Below, piece after piece: positions 53,246 through 64,000 of a stretch of 64,000 bases of DNA. How positions within the stretch are numbered: position 1 is the stretch's first letter; every line of letters starts with the position of its first letter. A program made the translations under genes and the position numbers. This DNA is from Arcicella rosea (GTDB lineage Bacteria; Bacteroidota; Bacteroidia; Cytophagales; Spirosomataceae): the NCBI RefSeq assembly GCF_014204325.1, contig NZ_JACHKT010000021.1:39457-103456 (forward strand), read 5' to 3'. The notes under the pieces were generated by a model, which was given only the letters and a program-made list of their open reading frames with translations, did not search any database and was not told the origin of the DNA.

Positions 53246-54886
53246 CTACTTCCCAAACTTCCCTCCAAAGAAATCGCCTTTGTTCCATGTTGGGGCGGTG
53301 TTTTCGTTGGCGGTGAAATAGCCGATTAGGAAATTTACTTTTACGTGTGTTGCCGCTGCTTGGAAATCGAAGGGCTGATTCATATCATCTTGTGGCGTAT
53401 GATAAATGGTGCTTCGCCAAGCTACGTCCGATTTACTTCTATCAACGCTATCTTCCGGCACGGTCATAAAGCCACTTTTGATAAACAAAGCTGGAATGCC
53501 TTTTTTGATAAAACTAAAATGGTCGCTTCTTACAAAAACCACTTGCTCAGGGAACGGGTCGGGACTAACCTTTAAATTCAATATTTTCGTAGCCTGTGCT
53601 ACTTGTTTTGAAAGACTTGAATGCTGTGCTCCGTAAGGCACAATATCTAAAATCGGGTGAAAGAAAAAGGGCATATCAATCGCTAAATTGGCAACCATTT
53701 TCGCATCTTTGATAGGAAGATTATTGGCGAAATAATCAGAACCCAATAAGCCATACTCTTCACCAGTTACCACGGCAATAATGATAGAACGCTTGGGAGC
53801 TTTGGGCAAGGCACGATAAGCATGAGCTATTTCCAAAAGAATAGAAACCCCAGAAGCATTATCGTGAGCTCCATTATAAATTGAATCATTTTTCACAGCT
53901 GCACCGATACCGAAGTGGTCGAGATGAGCAGCATACACTACATACTCATCTTTTAGTTTCGGGTCGCTTCCTTCGATTACTCCTACTAAATTTGAACCTT
54001 GCACAAACTGATAAGCCGTTTTTACTTTTAGTTTTGCAGTGATATTTAGCGGAAAAGACTGAGCTTTATTGGCTTTGGCATTGGTGTAAATTTCCTCCGC
54101 TTTTTTGCCTGAATTACTGAATAATTTTTCGGCATATTCACTGTTTAAAGTAACGATTCCTTTCAATGCTTGGAAACCGTCTTTGGCGATGTTGTTTTCG
54201 TCCAACCATTTAAAAGAGCCTTGTTTCGAGCGACGCACTGTCGCATCCCAAGTACTTCTTTTGTCGGTTGGTACGCTAAAAGTAATTGCTCCAACAGCTC
54301 CACGCTTGATTGCCTCATTGAATTTTACGGTATTGTTGGTAAAGTAGGCACGCTCATTTGAACCAAAAGATTCGGGTGCTGCATTGAGCATCACTACAAT
54401 TTTACCTTTTACATCAATGTTTTGGTAATCGTCATAATTCAATTCGGGAGCATGAACGCCAAAGCCCACAAAAACCAAAGGAGCTTCGATTTCAGCATTT
54501 TCATTGATAAAATTCGGACTAAAAATAAAGTGTTTATTGTAGTCTAAAACCTCCTCTTTTCCGTTGACGAACAAAGATAAAGTACTTTCTTTTTCTAGAA
54601 CGATGCCTTTTCTAAGCGGAACTTTTTGCAGATAAGAATTACCGTTGATGGCGGGCTTCAAACCCAAAGCCATAAATTGTGTTTCGATATACTTTGAAGC
54701 CAAAGCAAAACCACGTGTTCCGGGCTGGCGACCTTCTAATAAATCATCTGAAAGATAAGTCATTGTGGCTTTAATCGCATCAGGATTGATGGCTTGAAGG
54801 GCTTTTTTAGGAATGGATTGTCCGAAAAGTAAAGTTTGTGAACATAAAAATAGGAGTGAAATTCCTGTTAATAAGCTTTTTTTCAT
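53246..54886 (-). CDS. Secreted M28 family metallopeptidase with PA domain
   Basis: A 546-residue zinc aminopeptidase-type protein. Signal peptide MKKSLLTGISLLFLCSQTLLFGQ. A protease-associated insert spans roughly residues 130-260 (NYDDYQNIDVKGKIVVMLNA). The zinc-site motifs of M28 follow: YAAHLDHFGIG (His, Asp), NGAHDNASGVS (Asp), VTGEEYGLLGSDYF (Glu-Glu), and RSDHFSF plus YHTPQDDM near the end (His). It would release N-terminal amino acids from peptides in the periplasm or outside. It is a single gene, divergent from rpoB. Confidence 0.92.
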   Translation of the reverse strand: MKKSLLTGISLLFLCSQTLLFGQSIPKKALQAINPDAIKATMTYLSDDLLEGRQPGTRGFALASKYIETQFMALGLKPAINGNSYLQKVPLRKGIVLEKESTLSLFVNGKEEVLDYNKHFIFSPNFINENAEIEAPLVFVGFGVHAPELNYDDYQNIDVKGKIVVMLNAAPESFGSNERAYFTNNTVKFNEAIKRGAVGAITFSVPTDKRSTWDATVRRSKQGSFKWLDENNIAKDGFQALKGIVTLNSEYAEKLFSNSGKKAEEIYTNAKANKAQSFPLNITAKLKVKTAYQFVQGSNLVGVIEGSDPKLKDEYVVYAAHLDHFGIGAAVKNDSIYNGAHDNASGVSILLEIAHAYRALPKAPKRSIIIAVVTGEEYGLLGSDYFANNLPIKDAKMVANLAIDMPFFFHPILDIVPYGAQHSSLSKQVAQATKILNLKVSPDPFPEQVVFVRSDHFSFIKKGIPALFIKSGFMTVPEDSVDRSKSDVAWRSTIYHTPQDDMNQPFDFQAAATHVKVNFLIGYFTANENTAPTWNKGDFFGGKFGK

Positions 54887-54888
54887 GT

Positions 54889-54937
54889 TGATGAATTATT
54901 GAGTGAATGAGTGAGTTGTGATTTAGTGATTGATATT
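54889..54937. repeat. GAGTGA/TTAGTGA word-repeat
   Basis: TTGAGTGAATGAGTGAGTTG followed by TGATTTAGTGATTG, the same vocabulary as at 28391-28507, just upstream of the M28 start codon. The remaining bases to the rpoB promoter (54938-55110) show no gene. Confidence 0.5.
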
Positions 54938-55110
54938 TTTACGATTTTATTATTAACTAAAAGTAAAAATAAGCAGACGAAAATGCTTGTCGATTACAGC
55001 ATAAAGCATACAGCCTTTCACAAAAATACTTAACAAAGTCCGAGTTTATTGAGCTTTGAATTTATTCTTTAACGCTATCAAATAAAATTGAAATTTTCTT
55101 GTCTAATCCC

Positions 55111-55140
55111 TTGATAATCAAATTAAAATCTGTACTTTTG
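55111..55140 (+). promoter_or_regulatory. Predicted rpoB promoter
   Basis: TTG at 55111-55113 and TACTTTTG at 55133-55140, 19 bases apart, match the Bacteroidota consensus very well. The start point would be near 55147, at the base of the first leader hairpin. Confidence 0.7.
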
Positions 55141-55146
55141 CAAGCT

Positions 55147-55469
55147 AATTAAAACGCAATGAAATCTCTTAGCGTTTTAATGAAAGTTAATTGTTTCCGA
55201 GACACATCCTTTTTTCGTAGGAAGAATGCAAGGGAAATAATTTTCTCACTTCTACGAGGCTCCATTTTTCGCTTACGCTAATTTGCTGTAAGTCATTGAT
55301 TTAAAGATTTTTTAGATATGTTTTTATTCGGAATTGAAAGGTATTTCAATGCAAAAGTCTTCCTTTTGATGTTTGATTCTTGAACATCAAAAACTTTTCT
55401 ATTAACCTTATTTTACCGATTAAGAAATATCATATTGTAAACTTCAAAACAGTAACAGCCTTGACACAG
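55147..55469 (+). ncRNA. Hairpin-rich leader of rpoBC
   Basis: Three stems lie in the roughly 320-base leader. (1) A perfect 10-bp stem ATTAAAACGC/GCGTTTTAAT (55148-55157, 55172-55181) at the very 5' end. (2) TCGTAG/CTACGA (55215-55220, 55252-55257), extended by AAG/CTT across a bulge. (3) A perfect 10-bp stem TTTTGATGTT/AACATCAAAA (55364-55373, 55383-55392). A TTG at 55380 keeps the rpoB frame open through stem 3, but the added residues are not conserved RpoB sequence. Function, perhaps control of polymerase synthesis or mRNA stability, is inferred. Confidence 0.5.
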
Positions 55470-58400
55470 ATGACAAAAACGGGCAGAATTTCTTTTGCCA
55501 AAGTCAAAAACTTACTTGAGTACCCAGATTTCTTGGATATTCAGGTTAAGTCGTTTCAGGATTTCTTCCAGTTGGAAACCGCAGCGGAGAATCGTACTGA
55601 CGAAGGTCTTTTCAAAGTATTTGCTGAGAACTTCCCAATTGCCGATTCTCGTGAAAACTTTGTCCTTCACTTTATTGATTACTCAGTAGATCCACCAAAA
55701 TACTCAGTTGATGAGTGTATCGACCGTGGTCTGACGTATTCAGTACCTTTGAAAGCAAAGTTGCGCCTTATCTGTAATGATACAGACAACGAAGATTTCG
55801 AAACGATCGAACAGGAAGTGTTCTTAGGGAATATCCCTTACATGACTGAGCGTGGTTCTTTCGTAATTAATGGTGCTGAACGTGTAATCGTTTCTCAATT
55901 ACACCGTTCTCCAGGTGTGTTCTTCTCGCAGAGCCGTCACACAAATGGTACTAAATTATATTCAGCTCGTATCATTCCATTCAAAGGTTCTTGGATTGAA
56001 TTCGCTACAGACGTTAACAACGTAATGTATGCTTATATCGACCGTAAGAAGAAGTTTCCAGTAACTACGCTTTTACGTGCGATTGGTTATGGTTCTGATA
56101 AAGATATTTTAGATTTATTCGGACTTTCAGAAGAAATCAAAGTAGATCGTGCTAATTTGAATAAAGCTGTTGGTCGCCGTTTGGCTGCAAGGGTTTTAAG
56201 AACTTGGCAAGAAGATTTCGTAGATGAAGATACAGGTGAAGTAGTTTCTATCGACCGTAACGAAGTATTATTAGAACGTGATTCTACGATTACTTCAGAT
56301 GATGTTGATACTATTATTGATGCTGATTTAGACACTATCATTCTTCATAAAGAAGATATGAACGTGAATGATTACAACATCATTTATAATACTTTACAGA
56401 AAGATTCATCGAACTCAGAAAAAGAAGCGGTTGAGCAAATTTACCGTCAGTTGCGTAATACAGAAGCACCTGATGAGCAAACTGCTCGTGATATTATCCA
56501 AAACTTGTTCTTCTCTGATAAACGTTATGATTTAGGTGAAGTAGGTCGTTATAGAATCAATAAGAAATTGGGTCATGATATTCCGATGGAAACAAAAGTA
56601 TTAACGAAAGCAGATATTATCTCTATCGTAAAATACTTAATCGGATTGATTAACTCAAAAGCACTAATTGATGATATTGACCACTTGTCTAACCGTCGTG
56701 TTCGTACAGTAGGTGAACAATTATATGCACAATTTGGTGTTGGTTTGGCTCGTATGGCTCGTACTATCAAAGAACGTATGAACGTTCGTGATAACGAAGA
56801 CTTCAAACCAGTTGATTTGATTAATGCACGTACTCTTTCGTCAGTAATCAACTCATTCTTTGGTACAAACCAGCTTTCACAATTCATGGATCAGACCAAC
56901 CCATTGGCTGAGATTACGCACAAGCGTCGTCTTTCAGCACTTGGACCAGGTGGTTTATCTCGTGAGCGTGCAGGTTTTGAGGTTCGTGACGTTCACTATA
57001 CGCACTATGGTCGTTTGTGTACGATTGAAACTCCAGAAGGACCAAACATCGGTTTGATTTCATCACTTTGTGTGCATGCTAAAATCAACTCGATGGGCTT
57101 TATCGAAACTCCTTATCGTACTATTTCAGACGGTAAAGTGAAAATCGATGAAATTACATTCTTTACTGCTGAAGAAGAAGATGGCAAAAACATCGTACAA
57201 GCAAATGCTCGTTACAATGAAGATGGCGTATTTACTTCTGACCGTGTAAAAGCTCGTTTTGAAGGTGACTTCCCATTAGTAGATCCTAAAGAGGCTCAAT
57301 TAATGGATATTGCACCAAACCAAATTGTATCGGTAGCGGCTTCTTTGATTCCTTTCTTGGAACATGATGATGCCAACCGTGCCTTGATGGGTTCAAACAT
57401 GCAACGTCAGGCTGTACCATTGTTACGCCCTGAAAATCCAATTGTAGGTACTGGTTTAGAAGCAAGTGTTGCTTTAGATTCACGTACTTTAGTTGTTGCT
57501 GAAGCTGACGGTGTAATTGAATATGTTGACAGTATCAAAATCGTAGTAAAATACGATATGTCACCAGAAGAATATTTAGTAAGTTTTGATGGAGACACTA
57601 AGGAATATAAATTAATTAAATTCCGTAGAACTAACCAAGATACTACTATCAACTTAAAGCCAATCGTTCGTAAAGGACAGCGAGTTTCAAAAGGACAAGC
57701 ACTTTGTGAAGGATATGCTACTCAGCAAGGGGAATTAGCACTAGGTCGTAACATGAAAGTGGCCTTCATGCCATGGCAAGGTTACAACTTCGAGGATGCG
57801 ATTGTAATTTCTGAGAAAGTTGTTCGTGATGATATTTTTACTTCTATTCACATTGAAGAATTTGAATTGGAAGTACGTGATACAAAACGTGGTGAAGAAG
57901 AATTAACAGCGGAAATCCCGAACGTAGCAGAAGAAACTGTGAAAAACTTGGATGAAAGCGGTGTAATTCGTGTAGGTTCTGAAGTAAAAGAAGGTGATAT
58001 CTTAATTGGTAAAATCACACCAAAAGGAGAATCTGACCCTACTCCAGAAGAAAAATTACTACGTGCTATCTTCGGTGATAAAGCAGGTGATGTAAAAGAT
58101 GCTTCTAAAAAAGCACCTCCATCATTGAAAGGGGTTGTAATTGATACAAAACTTTTCAGCCGTCCTAAGAAAGATAAAGACGAACGTGAGAAAGCTAAGA
58201 AAGAAATTGCTGGTCTTTCAAAACAATTATCTAAAGATTTGACTGCCATCCGTGGAATGATGATTGGTAAGATGATTGAATTGTTAGAAGGTAAAATTTC
58301 TGGTGGTATCAAACATAAATTCGGAACGGTAATTATTGAAGCAGGAACGAAATTGACTGGTCGTATGATCGAGGAAGCCTTGTTCCCAGCTAAAAATTTA

Positions 58401-59330
58401 TACCGTGATGATAGTTCATACAGCGTTCCTGAAGAAGCTAACTTATTAGCGGATTTAATTCTTGAAAATGCTACAGAAGAATCTGAAACGAATATCTTAT
58501 TGTTGCAAATGGTGAAAAACTATAACGTTCGTCGTAACGAAGTAGTAGGTCGCTACAAACGTGAGAAGTTTGTTTTAGAAGTAGGAGATGAATTACCAGC
58601 AGGTATCGTGAAATTGGCGAAAGTTTATATCGCTAAGAAACGTAAGTTGAAAGTAGGTGATAAGATGGCGGGTCGTCACGGTAACAAAGGGGTTGTAGCC
58701 CGTATTGTTCGTGATGAAGATATGCCATTCTTGGAAGACGGAACACCAGTAGAAATCGTGTTGAACCCACTTGGGGTACCTTCACGTATGAACATCGGTC
58801 AGATTTATGAAACCGTATTAGCATGGGCAGGTGAAAAACTTGGTCGTAAATACGCTTCACCAATCTTTGATGGTGGTACAGAAGCTGAAGTGGCAAAAGA
58901 ATTAGAAGAAGCAGGTTTACCATTATGGGGACGTACTTACTTGTACAATGGTTTAACAGGAGAAATGTTCGACCAACCAGTAACAGTAGGTATTATCTAT
59001 ATGTTAAAATTAGGCCACTTGGTTGATGATAAAATGCACGCTCGTTCAATCGGACCATATTCATTAATTACACAACAACCATTGGGTGGTAAAGCTCAAT
59101 TTGGTGGTCAGCGTTTTGGTGAAATGGAGGTTTGGGCATTAGAAGCATTTGGTGCAGCTAACATCTTACAAGAAATCTTGACTGTAAAATCTGATGACGT
59201 GATTGGTAGAGCTAAAGCCTACGAAGCTATCGTTAAAGGAGAAAGTATGCCAAAGCCAGGTATTCCAGAATCATTCAACGTATTGATTCACGAATTAAGA
59301 GGTTTAGCATTAGAGATTACTTTAGAGTAA
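55470..59330 (+). CDS. rpoB: DNA-directed RNA polymerase subunit beta
   Basis: Beta subunit of RNA polymerase, 1286 residues from ATG 55470 ([20 protein letters not shown]), which matches the normal beginning of the family. Rifampicin pocket: [20 protein letters not shown] with Asp474, His484 and Ser489 (E. coli 516, 526, 531) all in the sensitive state. Active-centre parts include [56 protein letters not shown] and the C-terminal [20 protein letters not shown]. The upstream neighbour is a divergent peptidase; rplK, rplA, rplJ and rplL, which usually precede rpoB, are absent. Confidence 0.97.
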   Translation: MTKTGRISFAKVKNLLEYPDFLDIQVKSFQDFFQLETAAENRTDEGLFKVFAENFPIADSRENFVLHFIDYSVDPPKYSVDECIDRGLTYSVPLKAKLRLICNDTDNEDFETIEQEVFLGNIPYMTERGSFVINGAERVIVSQLHRSPGVFFSQSRHTNGTKLYSARIIPFKGSWIEFATDVNNVMYAYIDRKKKFPVTTLLRAIGYGSDKDILDLFGLSEEIKVDRANLNKAVGRRLAARVLRTWQEDFVDEDTGEVVSIDRNEVLLERDSTITSDDVDTIIDADLDTIILHKEDMNVNDYNIIYNTLQKDSSNSEKEAVEQIYRQLRNTEAPDEQTARDIIQNLFFSDKRYDLGEVGRYRINKKLGHDIPMETKVLTKADIISIVKYLIGLINSKALIDDIDHLSNRRVRTVGEQLYAQFGVGLARMARTIKERMNVRDNEDFKPVDLINARTLSSVINSFFGTNQLSQFMDQTNPLAEITHKRRLSALGPGGLSRERAGFEVRDVHYTHYGRLCTIETPEGPNIGLISSLCVHAKINSMGFIETPYRTISDGKVKIDEITFFTAEEEDGKNIVQANARYNEDGVFTSDRVKARFEGDFPLVDPKEAQLMDIAPNQIVSVAASLIPFLEHDDANRALMGSNMQRQAVPLLRPENPIVGTGLEASVALDSRTLVVAEADGVIEYVDSIKIVVKYDMSPEEYLVSFDGDTKEYKLIKFRRTNQDTTINLKPIVRKGQRVSKGQALCEGYATQQGELALGRNMKVAFMPWQGYNFEDAIVISEKVVRDDIFTSIHIEEFELEVRDTKRGEEELTAEIPNVAEETVKNLDESGVIRVGSEVKEGDILIGKITPKGESDPTPEEKLLRAIFGDKAGDVKDASKKAPPSLKGVVIDTKLFSRPKKDKDEREKAKKEIAGLSKQLSKDLTAIRGMMIGKMIELLEGKISGGIKHKFGTVIIEAGTKLTGRMIEEALFPAKNLYRDDSSYSVPEEANLLADLILENATEESETNILLLQMVKNYNVRRNEVVGRYKREKFVLEVGDELPAGIVKLAKVYIAKKRKLKVGDKMAGRHGNKGVVARIVRDEDMPFLEDGTPVEIVLNPLGVPSRMNIGQIYETVLAWAGEKLGRKYASPIFDGGTEAEVAKELEEAGLPLWGRTYLYNGLTGEMFDQPVTVGIIYMLKLGHLVDDKMHARSIGPYSLITQQPLGGKAQFGGQRFGEMEVWALEAFGAANILQEILTVKSDDVIGRAKAYEAIVKGESMPKPGIPESFNVLIHELRGLALEITLE

Positions 59331-59427
59331 TTTTATGTTAAGTATTGTTACTTTCTAGCTTGGCTAAAGGCAACTGATAATTACAGTATAAGCAATTAAG
59401 AACCATTTTCATTAAAAAGACTCGAAA

Positions 59428-62400
59428 ATGTCATTCAAAAAGAATAGAAAATTAAACAGTGAGTTCTCTAAGGTAACCATTTCATTGGCGTCACCTGAGT
59501 CGATTCTTGAAGGATCACACGGAGAAGTTACACAACCGGAAACAATCAACTATAGAACCTACAAACCAGAAATGGGTGGTTTGTTCTGTGAGCGTATTTT
59601 CGGTCCTACAAAAGACTGGGAATGTCACTGTGGGAAATATAAACGTATTCGTTATAAAGGTATCATCTGCGACCGTTGTGGTGTAGAAGTTACTGAGAAA
59701 AAAGTACGTCGTGAGCGTATGGGACACATCGAATTAGTTGTGCCTGTTGCCCACATATGGTACTTCCGTAGTTTACCAAACAAAATTGGTTACTTGTTAG
59801 GTCTTTCTACGAAAAAACTTGACCAAGTAATTTATTACGAAAGATACGTAGTAGTTCAAGCTGGGGTGAAAGCTGAAGATGGTGTTAACAAAATGGACTT
59901 CTTAACAGAAGACGAATATTTGGACATTATCGACAAGTTACCTCGTGAAAACCAATTATTACCAGACGAAGATCCTCAGAAATTCATTGCTAAAATGGGT
60001 GCTGAGGCTTTGGATATGTTGTTGAAACGTACTGAATTAGATAATTTATCTTATGATTTACGTCACTCGGCTGCAAACGATACTTCTCAACAACGTAAGG
60101 CTGAAGCCTTGAAACGTTTGAAAGTAGTTGAAGCTTTCCGTGAAGCAGGTACTCGTATCGAGAACAAGCCAGAATGGATGGTTATCAAAATGGTACCAGT
60201 AATTCCACCTGAATTGCGTCCGCTTGTACCTTTAGATGGTGGTCGTTTTGCGACTTCGGATTTGAACGACCTTTATCGTCGTGTAATTATCCGTAACAAC
60301 CGTTTAAAGCGTTTGATTGAAATCAAAGCGCCAGAAGTAATCTTACGTAACGAAAAGCGTATGTTACAAGAAGCTGTCGATTCATTATTCGATAACTCAC
60401 GTAAAATCAACGCTGTTCGTTCAGAAGGTAACCGTGCTTTGAAATCACTTTCAGATATGTTGAAAGGTAAGCAAGGACGTTTCCGTCAGAACTTATTAGG
60501 TAAACGTGTCGATTACTCTGGTCGTTCGGTAATTGTAGTTGGTCCTGAATTGAAAATGCACGAATGTGGTTTGCCAAAAGATATGGCTGCCGAACTTTTC
60601 AAACCATTTGTTATCAGAAAATTGATTGAAAGAGGTATCGTGAAAACGGTAAAATCTGCCAAGAAAATTGTTGATAGAAAAGACCCTGTAGTGTGGGATA
60701 TTTTGGAAAACGTAATGAAAGGACACCCTGTTCTTCTAAACCGTGCTCCAACGCTTCACCGTTTGGGTATCCAAGCATTCCAACCTAAATTGATTGAAGG
60801 AAAAGCAATCCAATTGCACCCATTAACTTGTACGGCATTCAACGCCGATTTTGATGGTGACCAGATGGCGGTACACGTACCACTTGGACAAGAAGCAATC
60901 TTGGAAGCATCTCTTTTAATGTTAGGTTCGCACAACATCTTGAACCCTGCCAACGGAGCTCCTATTACTGTACCTTCACAGGATATGGTTCTTGGTTTGT
61001 ACTACGTTACGAAAGGACGTTTGAACACACCAGAATACGAAGTGAAAGGTGAAGGAATGAAGTTCTACGGTTTCGAAGAAGTTGTAATCGGAATGAACGA
61101 AGGTGTTGTTTCTAAACACGCTAATATTGAAGTAAAAGCACTTGTTCGTAAAGATGATGGTACTTTGGTTTCAGAAATGGTGAAAACTGTTGCTGGTCGT
61201 GTATTATTCAACCTTTGCGTTCCTGAAGAAGTAGGATATATCAATGAATTGTTGACTAAAAAGAAATTGCAACAAATCATTGCTACAGTATTTAAAATCT
61301 CTGGAGTTGCTCGTACTGCGAAATTCCTAGATGATATTAAAGACTTAGGATACCAAATGGCATTCAAAGGTGGTCTTTCAATGGGTATTGGTGACATCAT
61401 CGTTCCTGAAGAAAAAGCTGCTTTGGTTGCGCAAGCAAAAGATAGAGTATCTGAAGTAACAGATAACTATTTGATGGGTTTAATTACAGATAACGAACGT
61501 TATAACGCTGTAATTGACATCTGGACATCAGTAAACAAGAAAATTACTGATACTTTGATGAATCAAATGGAGAACGACAAACAAGGCTTCAATGCCATCT
61601 ATATGATGATGCACTCTGGAGCTCGTGGTTCTCGTGAACAGATTCGTCAGTTAGGTGGTATGCGTGGTTTGATGGCGAAACCTCAGAAGAACTTACAAGG
61701 TTCGGTAGGTGAAATCATCGAAAACCCAATTCTTTCTAACTTTAAAGAAGGTCTTGACGTACTTGAATACTTTATCTCAACTCACGGTGCTCGTAAAGGT
61801 CTTGCCGATACAGCCTTGAAAACTGCCGATGCGGGTTACTTAACTCGTCGTTTGCATGACGTTGCTCAAGATGTAATCGTGAACGAAGATGACTGCGGTA
61901 CTTTAAGAGGTATTCAAACATCTGCCTTGAAAGATAACGAGGAAATCATCGAACCATTATCAGAACGTATTTTGGGTCGTGTTTCTATCCATGATGTATA
62001 TGATCCTGTTACGGGTAAATTGTTAATCACAGCAGGTGAAGAAATCAGTGAAGAGGCAGCTCTTTCTGTAGATGATACTGCCATTGATTCAATCGAAATT
62101 CGTTCGGTATTAACTTGCGAAACTCGTTATGGTGTTTGTGCTAAATGTTACGGACGTAACCTTTCAACAGGTAGAATGGTAGGTATCGGTGAAGCCGTAG
62201 GTGTAATTGCATCACAGTCAATCGGTGAACCAGGTACTCAGCTTACATTGCGTACATTCCACGTTGGGGGTACTGCTCAAAACGTAACCTTGGATGCTGC
62301 TATCAAAGCTAAATTCGACGGTATTATTAAATTTGAAGAGATGCGTACAGTTTCTTCGGTTGACCCAGAAGGAAAACCAGTTGAAATTGTAATGGGTCGT

Positions 62401-63762
62401 TCGGGCGAGGTTCAAATTTTGAATGCTAATAATCCTCAACAAGTATTTATCGCTAATAACGTTCCTTACGGTTCTTATTTGAGAGTTAAAGACGGACAGA
62501 CGATTACTAAAGGCGAAGAAATTTGTGCTTGGGATCCATATAATGCTGTAATCTTATCGGAAGTTGAAGGTACTATTCAATTCGATGCTATCGAAGAAAA
62601 TGTTACTTACAAGGAAGAAGCCGATGAGCAAACAGGTTTACGTGAGAAGGTAATTATCGAATCGAAAGATAAGACTAAAAACCCTGCTATCTTGGTTTTA
62701 GTAAAAGGTGCTGAAGAACCAGTAGCTTACAACGTACCAGTAGCGGCTCGTTTATCAGTTGAAAACAAAACGAAAATTAAACCAGGACAAATCTTGGCGA
62801 AAATTCCTCGTGCTGCTGGTAAAACTCGTGATATTACGGGTGGTCTTCCACGTGTAACGGAATTATTTGAAGCTCGTAACCCATCTAACCCAGCAGTAGT
62901 TTCTGAGATTGACGGTGTTATTACTTTAGGAGGTATCAAACGTGGTAACCGTGAAATTTATGTACGTGCTAAAGATGGTGGCGAACGTAAATACTTAGTG
63001 CCATTGTCTAAACACATCCTTGTTCAAAATAATGACTTTGTGCGTGCTGGTGTACCACTTTCAGATGGTGCTATTACGCCTTCAGATATTTTGGCTATTA
63101 AAGGACCAACTGCTGTACAAGAGTACTTAGTAAATGAAATCCAAGACGTTTACCGTCTGCAAGGTGTGAAGATTAACGATAAGCACATCGAGGCTATCGT
63201 TCGTCAAATGATGCAGAAAGTAATCATCGTTGAATCTGGAGATACCATGTTCTTGAACGGACAAAATGTTGATAGATTCTTATTCCGTGAGGAAAACGAT
63301 AAAATCATGGATAAGAAAGTTGTATTAGATGCAGGTGATTCTGAGAAAATGAAAGTAGGTATGATTGTTTCTGCTCGTGCTTTACGTGACGAAAACTCTT
63401 CATTGAAACGTCGTGATATGAAGATTGTTACCGTTCGTGATGCTTCACCAGCGGTTTCTCAACCAAACTTACAAGGTATCACTCAAGCATCTTTAGGAAC
63501 TGACTCATTCATTTCTGCGGCTTCTTTCCAAGAAACAACGAAAGTATTATCTGAAGCATCTATCCGTGCTAAAGCAGATACTTTAGATGGCTTGAAAGAA
63601 AACGTAATTGTTGGTCACTTGATTCCAGCAGGTACGGGTGTTCGTAAATATGCAGACTATGTGATTACTTCTAAAGAGGAATTACAACAAGTAGAAACAG
63701 CTAAAGAAGCCAAAGCCCAAGAAAAGGTTGGAGGTTATCGTAAAGCTCGTTGGATTGTGTAA
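59428..63762 (+). CDS. rpoC: DNA-directed RNA polymerase subunit beta'
   Basis: Beta' subunit, 1444 residues, 97 bases after rpoB and surely co-transcribed. Zinc site 1 uses Cys66, Cys68, Cys81 and Cys84 ([20 protein letters not shown]). The catalytic magnesium loop NADFDGD is at 472-478. Zinc site 2 uses Cys823, Cys897, Cys904 and Cys907 ([11 protein letters not shown]). The bridge helix and trigger loop regions ([39 protein letters not shown]) are intact, and the end [12 protein letters not shown] is typical of Bacteroidota. A strong terminator follows. Confidence 0.97.
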   Translation: MSFKKNRKLNSEFSKVTISLASPESILEGSHGEVTQPETINYRTYKPEMGGLFCERIFGPTKDWECHCGKYKRIRYKGIICDRCGVEVTEKKVRRERMGHIELVVPVAHIWYFRSLPNKIGYLLGLSTKKLDQVIYYERYVVVQAGVKAEDGVNKMDFLTEDEYLDIIDKLPRENQLLPDEDPQKFIAKMGAEALDMLLKRTELDNLSYDLRHSAANDTSQQRKAEALKRLKVVEAFREAGTRIENKPEWMVIKMVPVIPPELRPLVPLDGGRFATSDLNDLYRRVIIRNNRLKRLIEIKAPEVILRNEKRMLQEAVDSLFDNSRKINAVRSEGNRALKSLSDMLKGKQGRFRQNLLGKRVDYSGRSVIVVGPELKMHECGLPKDMAAELFKPFVIRKLIERGIVKTVKSAKKIVDRKDPVVWDILENVMKGHPVLLNRAPTLHRLGIQAFQPKLIEGKAIQLHPLTCTAFNADFDGDQMAVHVPLGQEAILEASLLMLGSHNILNPANGAPITVPSQDMVLGLYYVTKGRLNTPEYEVKGEGMKFYGFEEVVIGMNEGVVSKHANIEVKALVRKDDGTLVSEMVKTVAGRVLFNLCVPEEVGYINELLTKKKLQQIIATVFKISGVARTAKFLDDIKDLGYQMAFKGGLSMGIGDIIVPEEKAALVAQAKDRVSEVTDNYLMGLITDNERYNAVIDIWTSVNKKITDTLMNQMENDKQGFNAIYMMMHSGARGSREQIRQLGGMRGLMAKPQKNLQGSVGEIIENPILSNFKEGLDVLEYFISTHGARKGLADTALKTADAGYLTRRLHDVAQDVIVNEDDCGTLRGIQTSALKDNEEIIEPLSERILGRVSIHDVYDPVTGKLLITAGEEISEEAALSVDDTAIDSIEIRSVLTCETRYGVCAKCYGRNLSTGRMVGIGEAVGVIASQSIGEPGTQLTLRTFHVGGTAQNVTLDAAIKAKFDGIIKFEEMRTVSSVDPEGKPVEIVMGRSGEVQILNANNPQQVFIANNVPYGSYLRVKDGQTITKGEEICAWDPYNAVILSEVEGTIQFDAIEENVTYKEEADEQTGLREKVIIESKDKTKNPAILVLVKGAEEPVAYNVPVAARLSVENKTKIKPGQILAKIPRAAGKTRDITGGLPRVTELFEARNPSNPAVVSEIDGVITLGGIKRGNREIYVRAKDGGERKYLVPLSKHILVQNNDFVRAGVPLSDGAITPSDILAIKGPTAVQEYLVNEIQDVYRLQGVKINDKHIEAIVRQMMQKVIIVESGDTMFLNGQNVDRFLFREENDKIMDKKVVLDAGDSEKMKVGMIVSARALRDENSSLKRRDMKIVTVRDASPAVSQPNLQGITQASLGTDSFISAASFQETTKVLSEASIRAKADTLDGLKENVIVGHLIPAGTGVRKYADYVITSKEELQQVETAKEAKAQEKVGGYRKARWIV

Positions 63763-63781
63763 TCTGATTTTATAGCAATAT

Positions 63782-63821
63782 AAAAAATGCCCTTTGATTC
63801 ATTTCAGAGGGCATTTTTTTT
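63782..63821 (+). terminator. rpoBC terminator
   Basis: AAAAATGCCCT (63782-63792) pairs perfectly with AGGGCATTTTT (63808-63818), 15-base loop, then more Ts. Confidence 0.9.
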
Positions 63822-63890
63822 GATTTTTGGACTTTAGGATTTTTGGACTTGAAGACTGAAAGATACAAGAGGCAAGACACAAGATTAAAA
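63822..63890. repeat. TCTTGTATC word repeat, inverted copy
   Basis: GACTTGAAGACTGAAAGATA continuing to 63870 is the reverse complement, with two differences over 25 bases, of 17072-17096 near the GH3 gene. More AAGACACAAGATT words follow. It begins right after the rpoBC terminator. Confidence 0.6.
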
Positions 63891-63958
63891 TTTGCTCTTC
63901 ATTGAGGCTTCCCTTTATGAGTGTAATCTTTTAATAATCAATATATTACCAATAAAAT

Positions 63959-64000
63959 AACCCCGAAAAAGTGTCAATATTGGCAATTTTCGGGGTTTTT
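63959..64000. terminator. Terminator at the right edge
   Basis: AACCCCGAAAA pairs with TTTTCGGGGTT around a partly palindromic TGTCAATATTGGCA centre, followed by Ts at the window end. No gene ends just before it on the plus strand, so it may mainly serve a minus-strand gene lying beyond the window. Confidence 0.7.

Noticed and set aside
52995..53321. Short plus-strand open frames between the HEPN-like and M28 genes
   Set aside because: Composition is low-complexity (Asn/Gln/Lys/Phe/Pro rich), and the longer frame overlaps the 3' end of the M28 gene on the other strand.
55380..55469. 30-residue N-terminal extension of RpoB from a TTG
   Set aside because: It overlaps a perfect hairpin and lacks conserved RpoB sequence; ATG 55470 gives the normal family start.

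Overview
The window is AT-rich chromosomal DNA from a member of the Bacteroidota, most likely order Cytophagales (a Spirosomataceae-like genome, by inference from gene content). Evidence: a SusC/SusD pair behind a FecI-type sigma factor and FecR-type anti-sigma factor; a second TonB-dependent receptor; VCBS/ASPIC-UnbV surface lipoprotein; GT3 (eukaryotic-type) glycogen synthase; several lipoproteins; start codons without Shine-Dalgarno sequences; and promoters of the Bacteroidota type (TTG, about 19 bases, TAnnTTTG) before fusA and rpoB. No tRNA, rRNA, complete insertion sequence, prophage or CRISPR array was recognised.

Layout: 0.2-8.2 kb holds a glycosylasparaginase, a small membrane protein, a stand-alone fusA, and an aldehyde-oxidation unit (AraC regulator divergent from an aldehyde dehydrogenase plus DUF779, with three direct repeats between). 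8.3-20.9 kb is mainly housekeeping: gpsA, HIT hydrolase, gamma-carbonic anhydrase-like protein, hemB, glycogen synthase, GH3 family protein, TauE/SafE permease with a molybdopterin-oxidoreductase-fold secreted protein, cytochrome oxidase subunit III, ispE and a glycerophosphodiesterase. 20.9-29.1 kb is accessory: acetyltransferase, membrane-anchored AraC regulator, two convergent serine hydrolases, a MocR regulator divergent from an FMN split-barrel protein, and DinB.

29.1-35.6 kb is the most interesting unit. An ABC ATPase, a TonB-dependent siderophore-type receptor and two DUF3526/NosY-like permeases form a tight minus-strand operon. It is divergent from a small secreted protein with an MxMCFFC segment, and the shared promoter region has two matching 17-bp TTGCA...TGCAA operator-like sites. 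I infer a metal acquisition or metal-handling system (zinc, copper or iron not resolved). 35.8-46.4 kb is a sigma/anti-sigma/SusC/SusD/VCBS nutrient-uptake locus with a structured leader before susC and no degradative enzyme.

46.5-54.9 kb is accessory: PIN toxin-antitoxin pair, secreted phosphatase/phosphodiesterase, Fic protein with its own winged helix and a palindromic promoter, sterol desaturase family protein, a 5-copy 43-bp tandem array, an unrecognised protein with a HEPN-like RNGILH motif, and an M28 peptidase. 55.1-63.8 kb is rpoB-rpoC behind a roughly 320-nt hairpin-rich leader, without the usual rplKAJL genes.

Between genes, many spacers consist of degenerate short 'words' repeated in different combinations (for example CTTCAAATC, TTAGTGA, AGCTTTGAG, TCTTGTATC). 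Several begin right at stop codons. They are the main structure not explained by genes.
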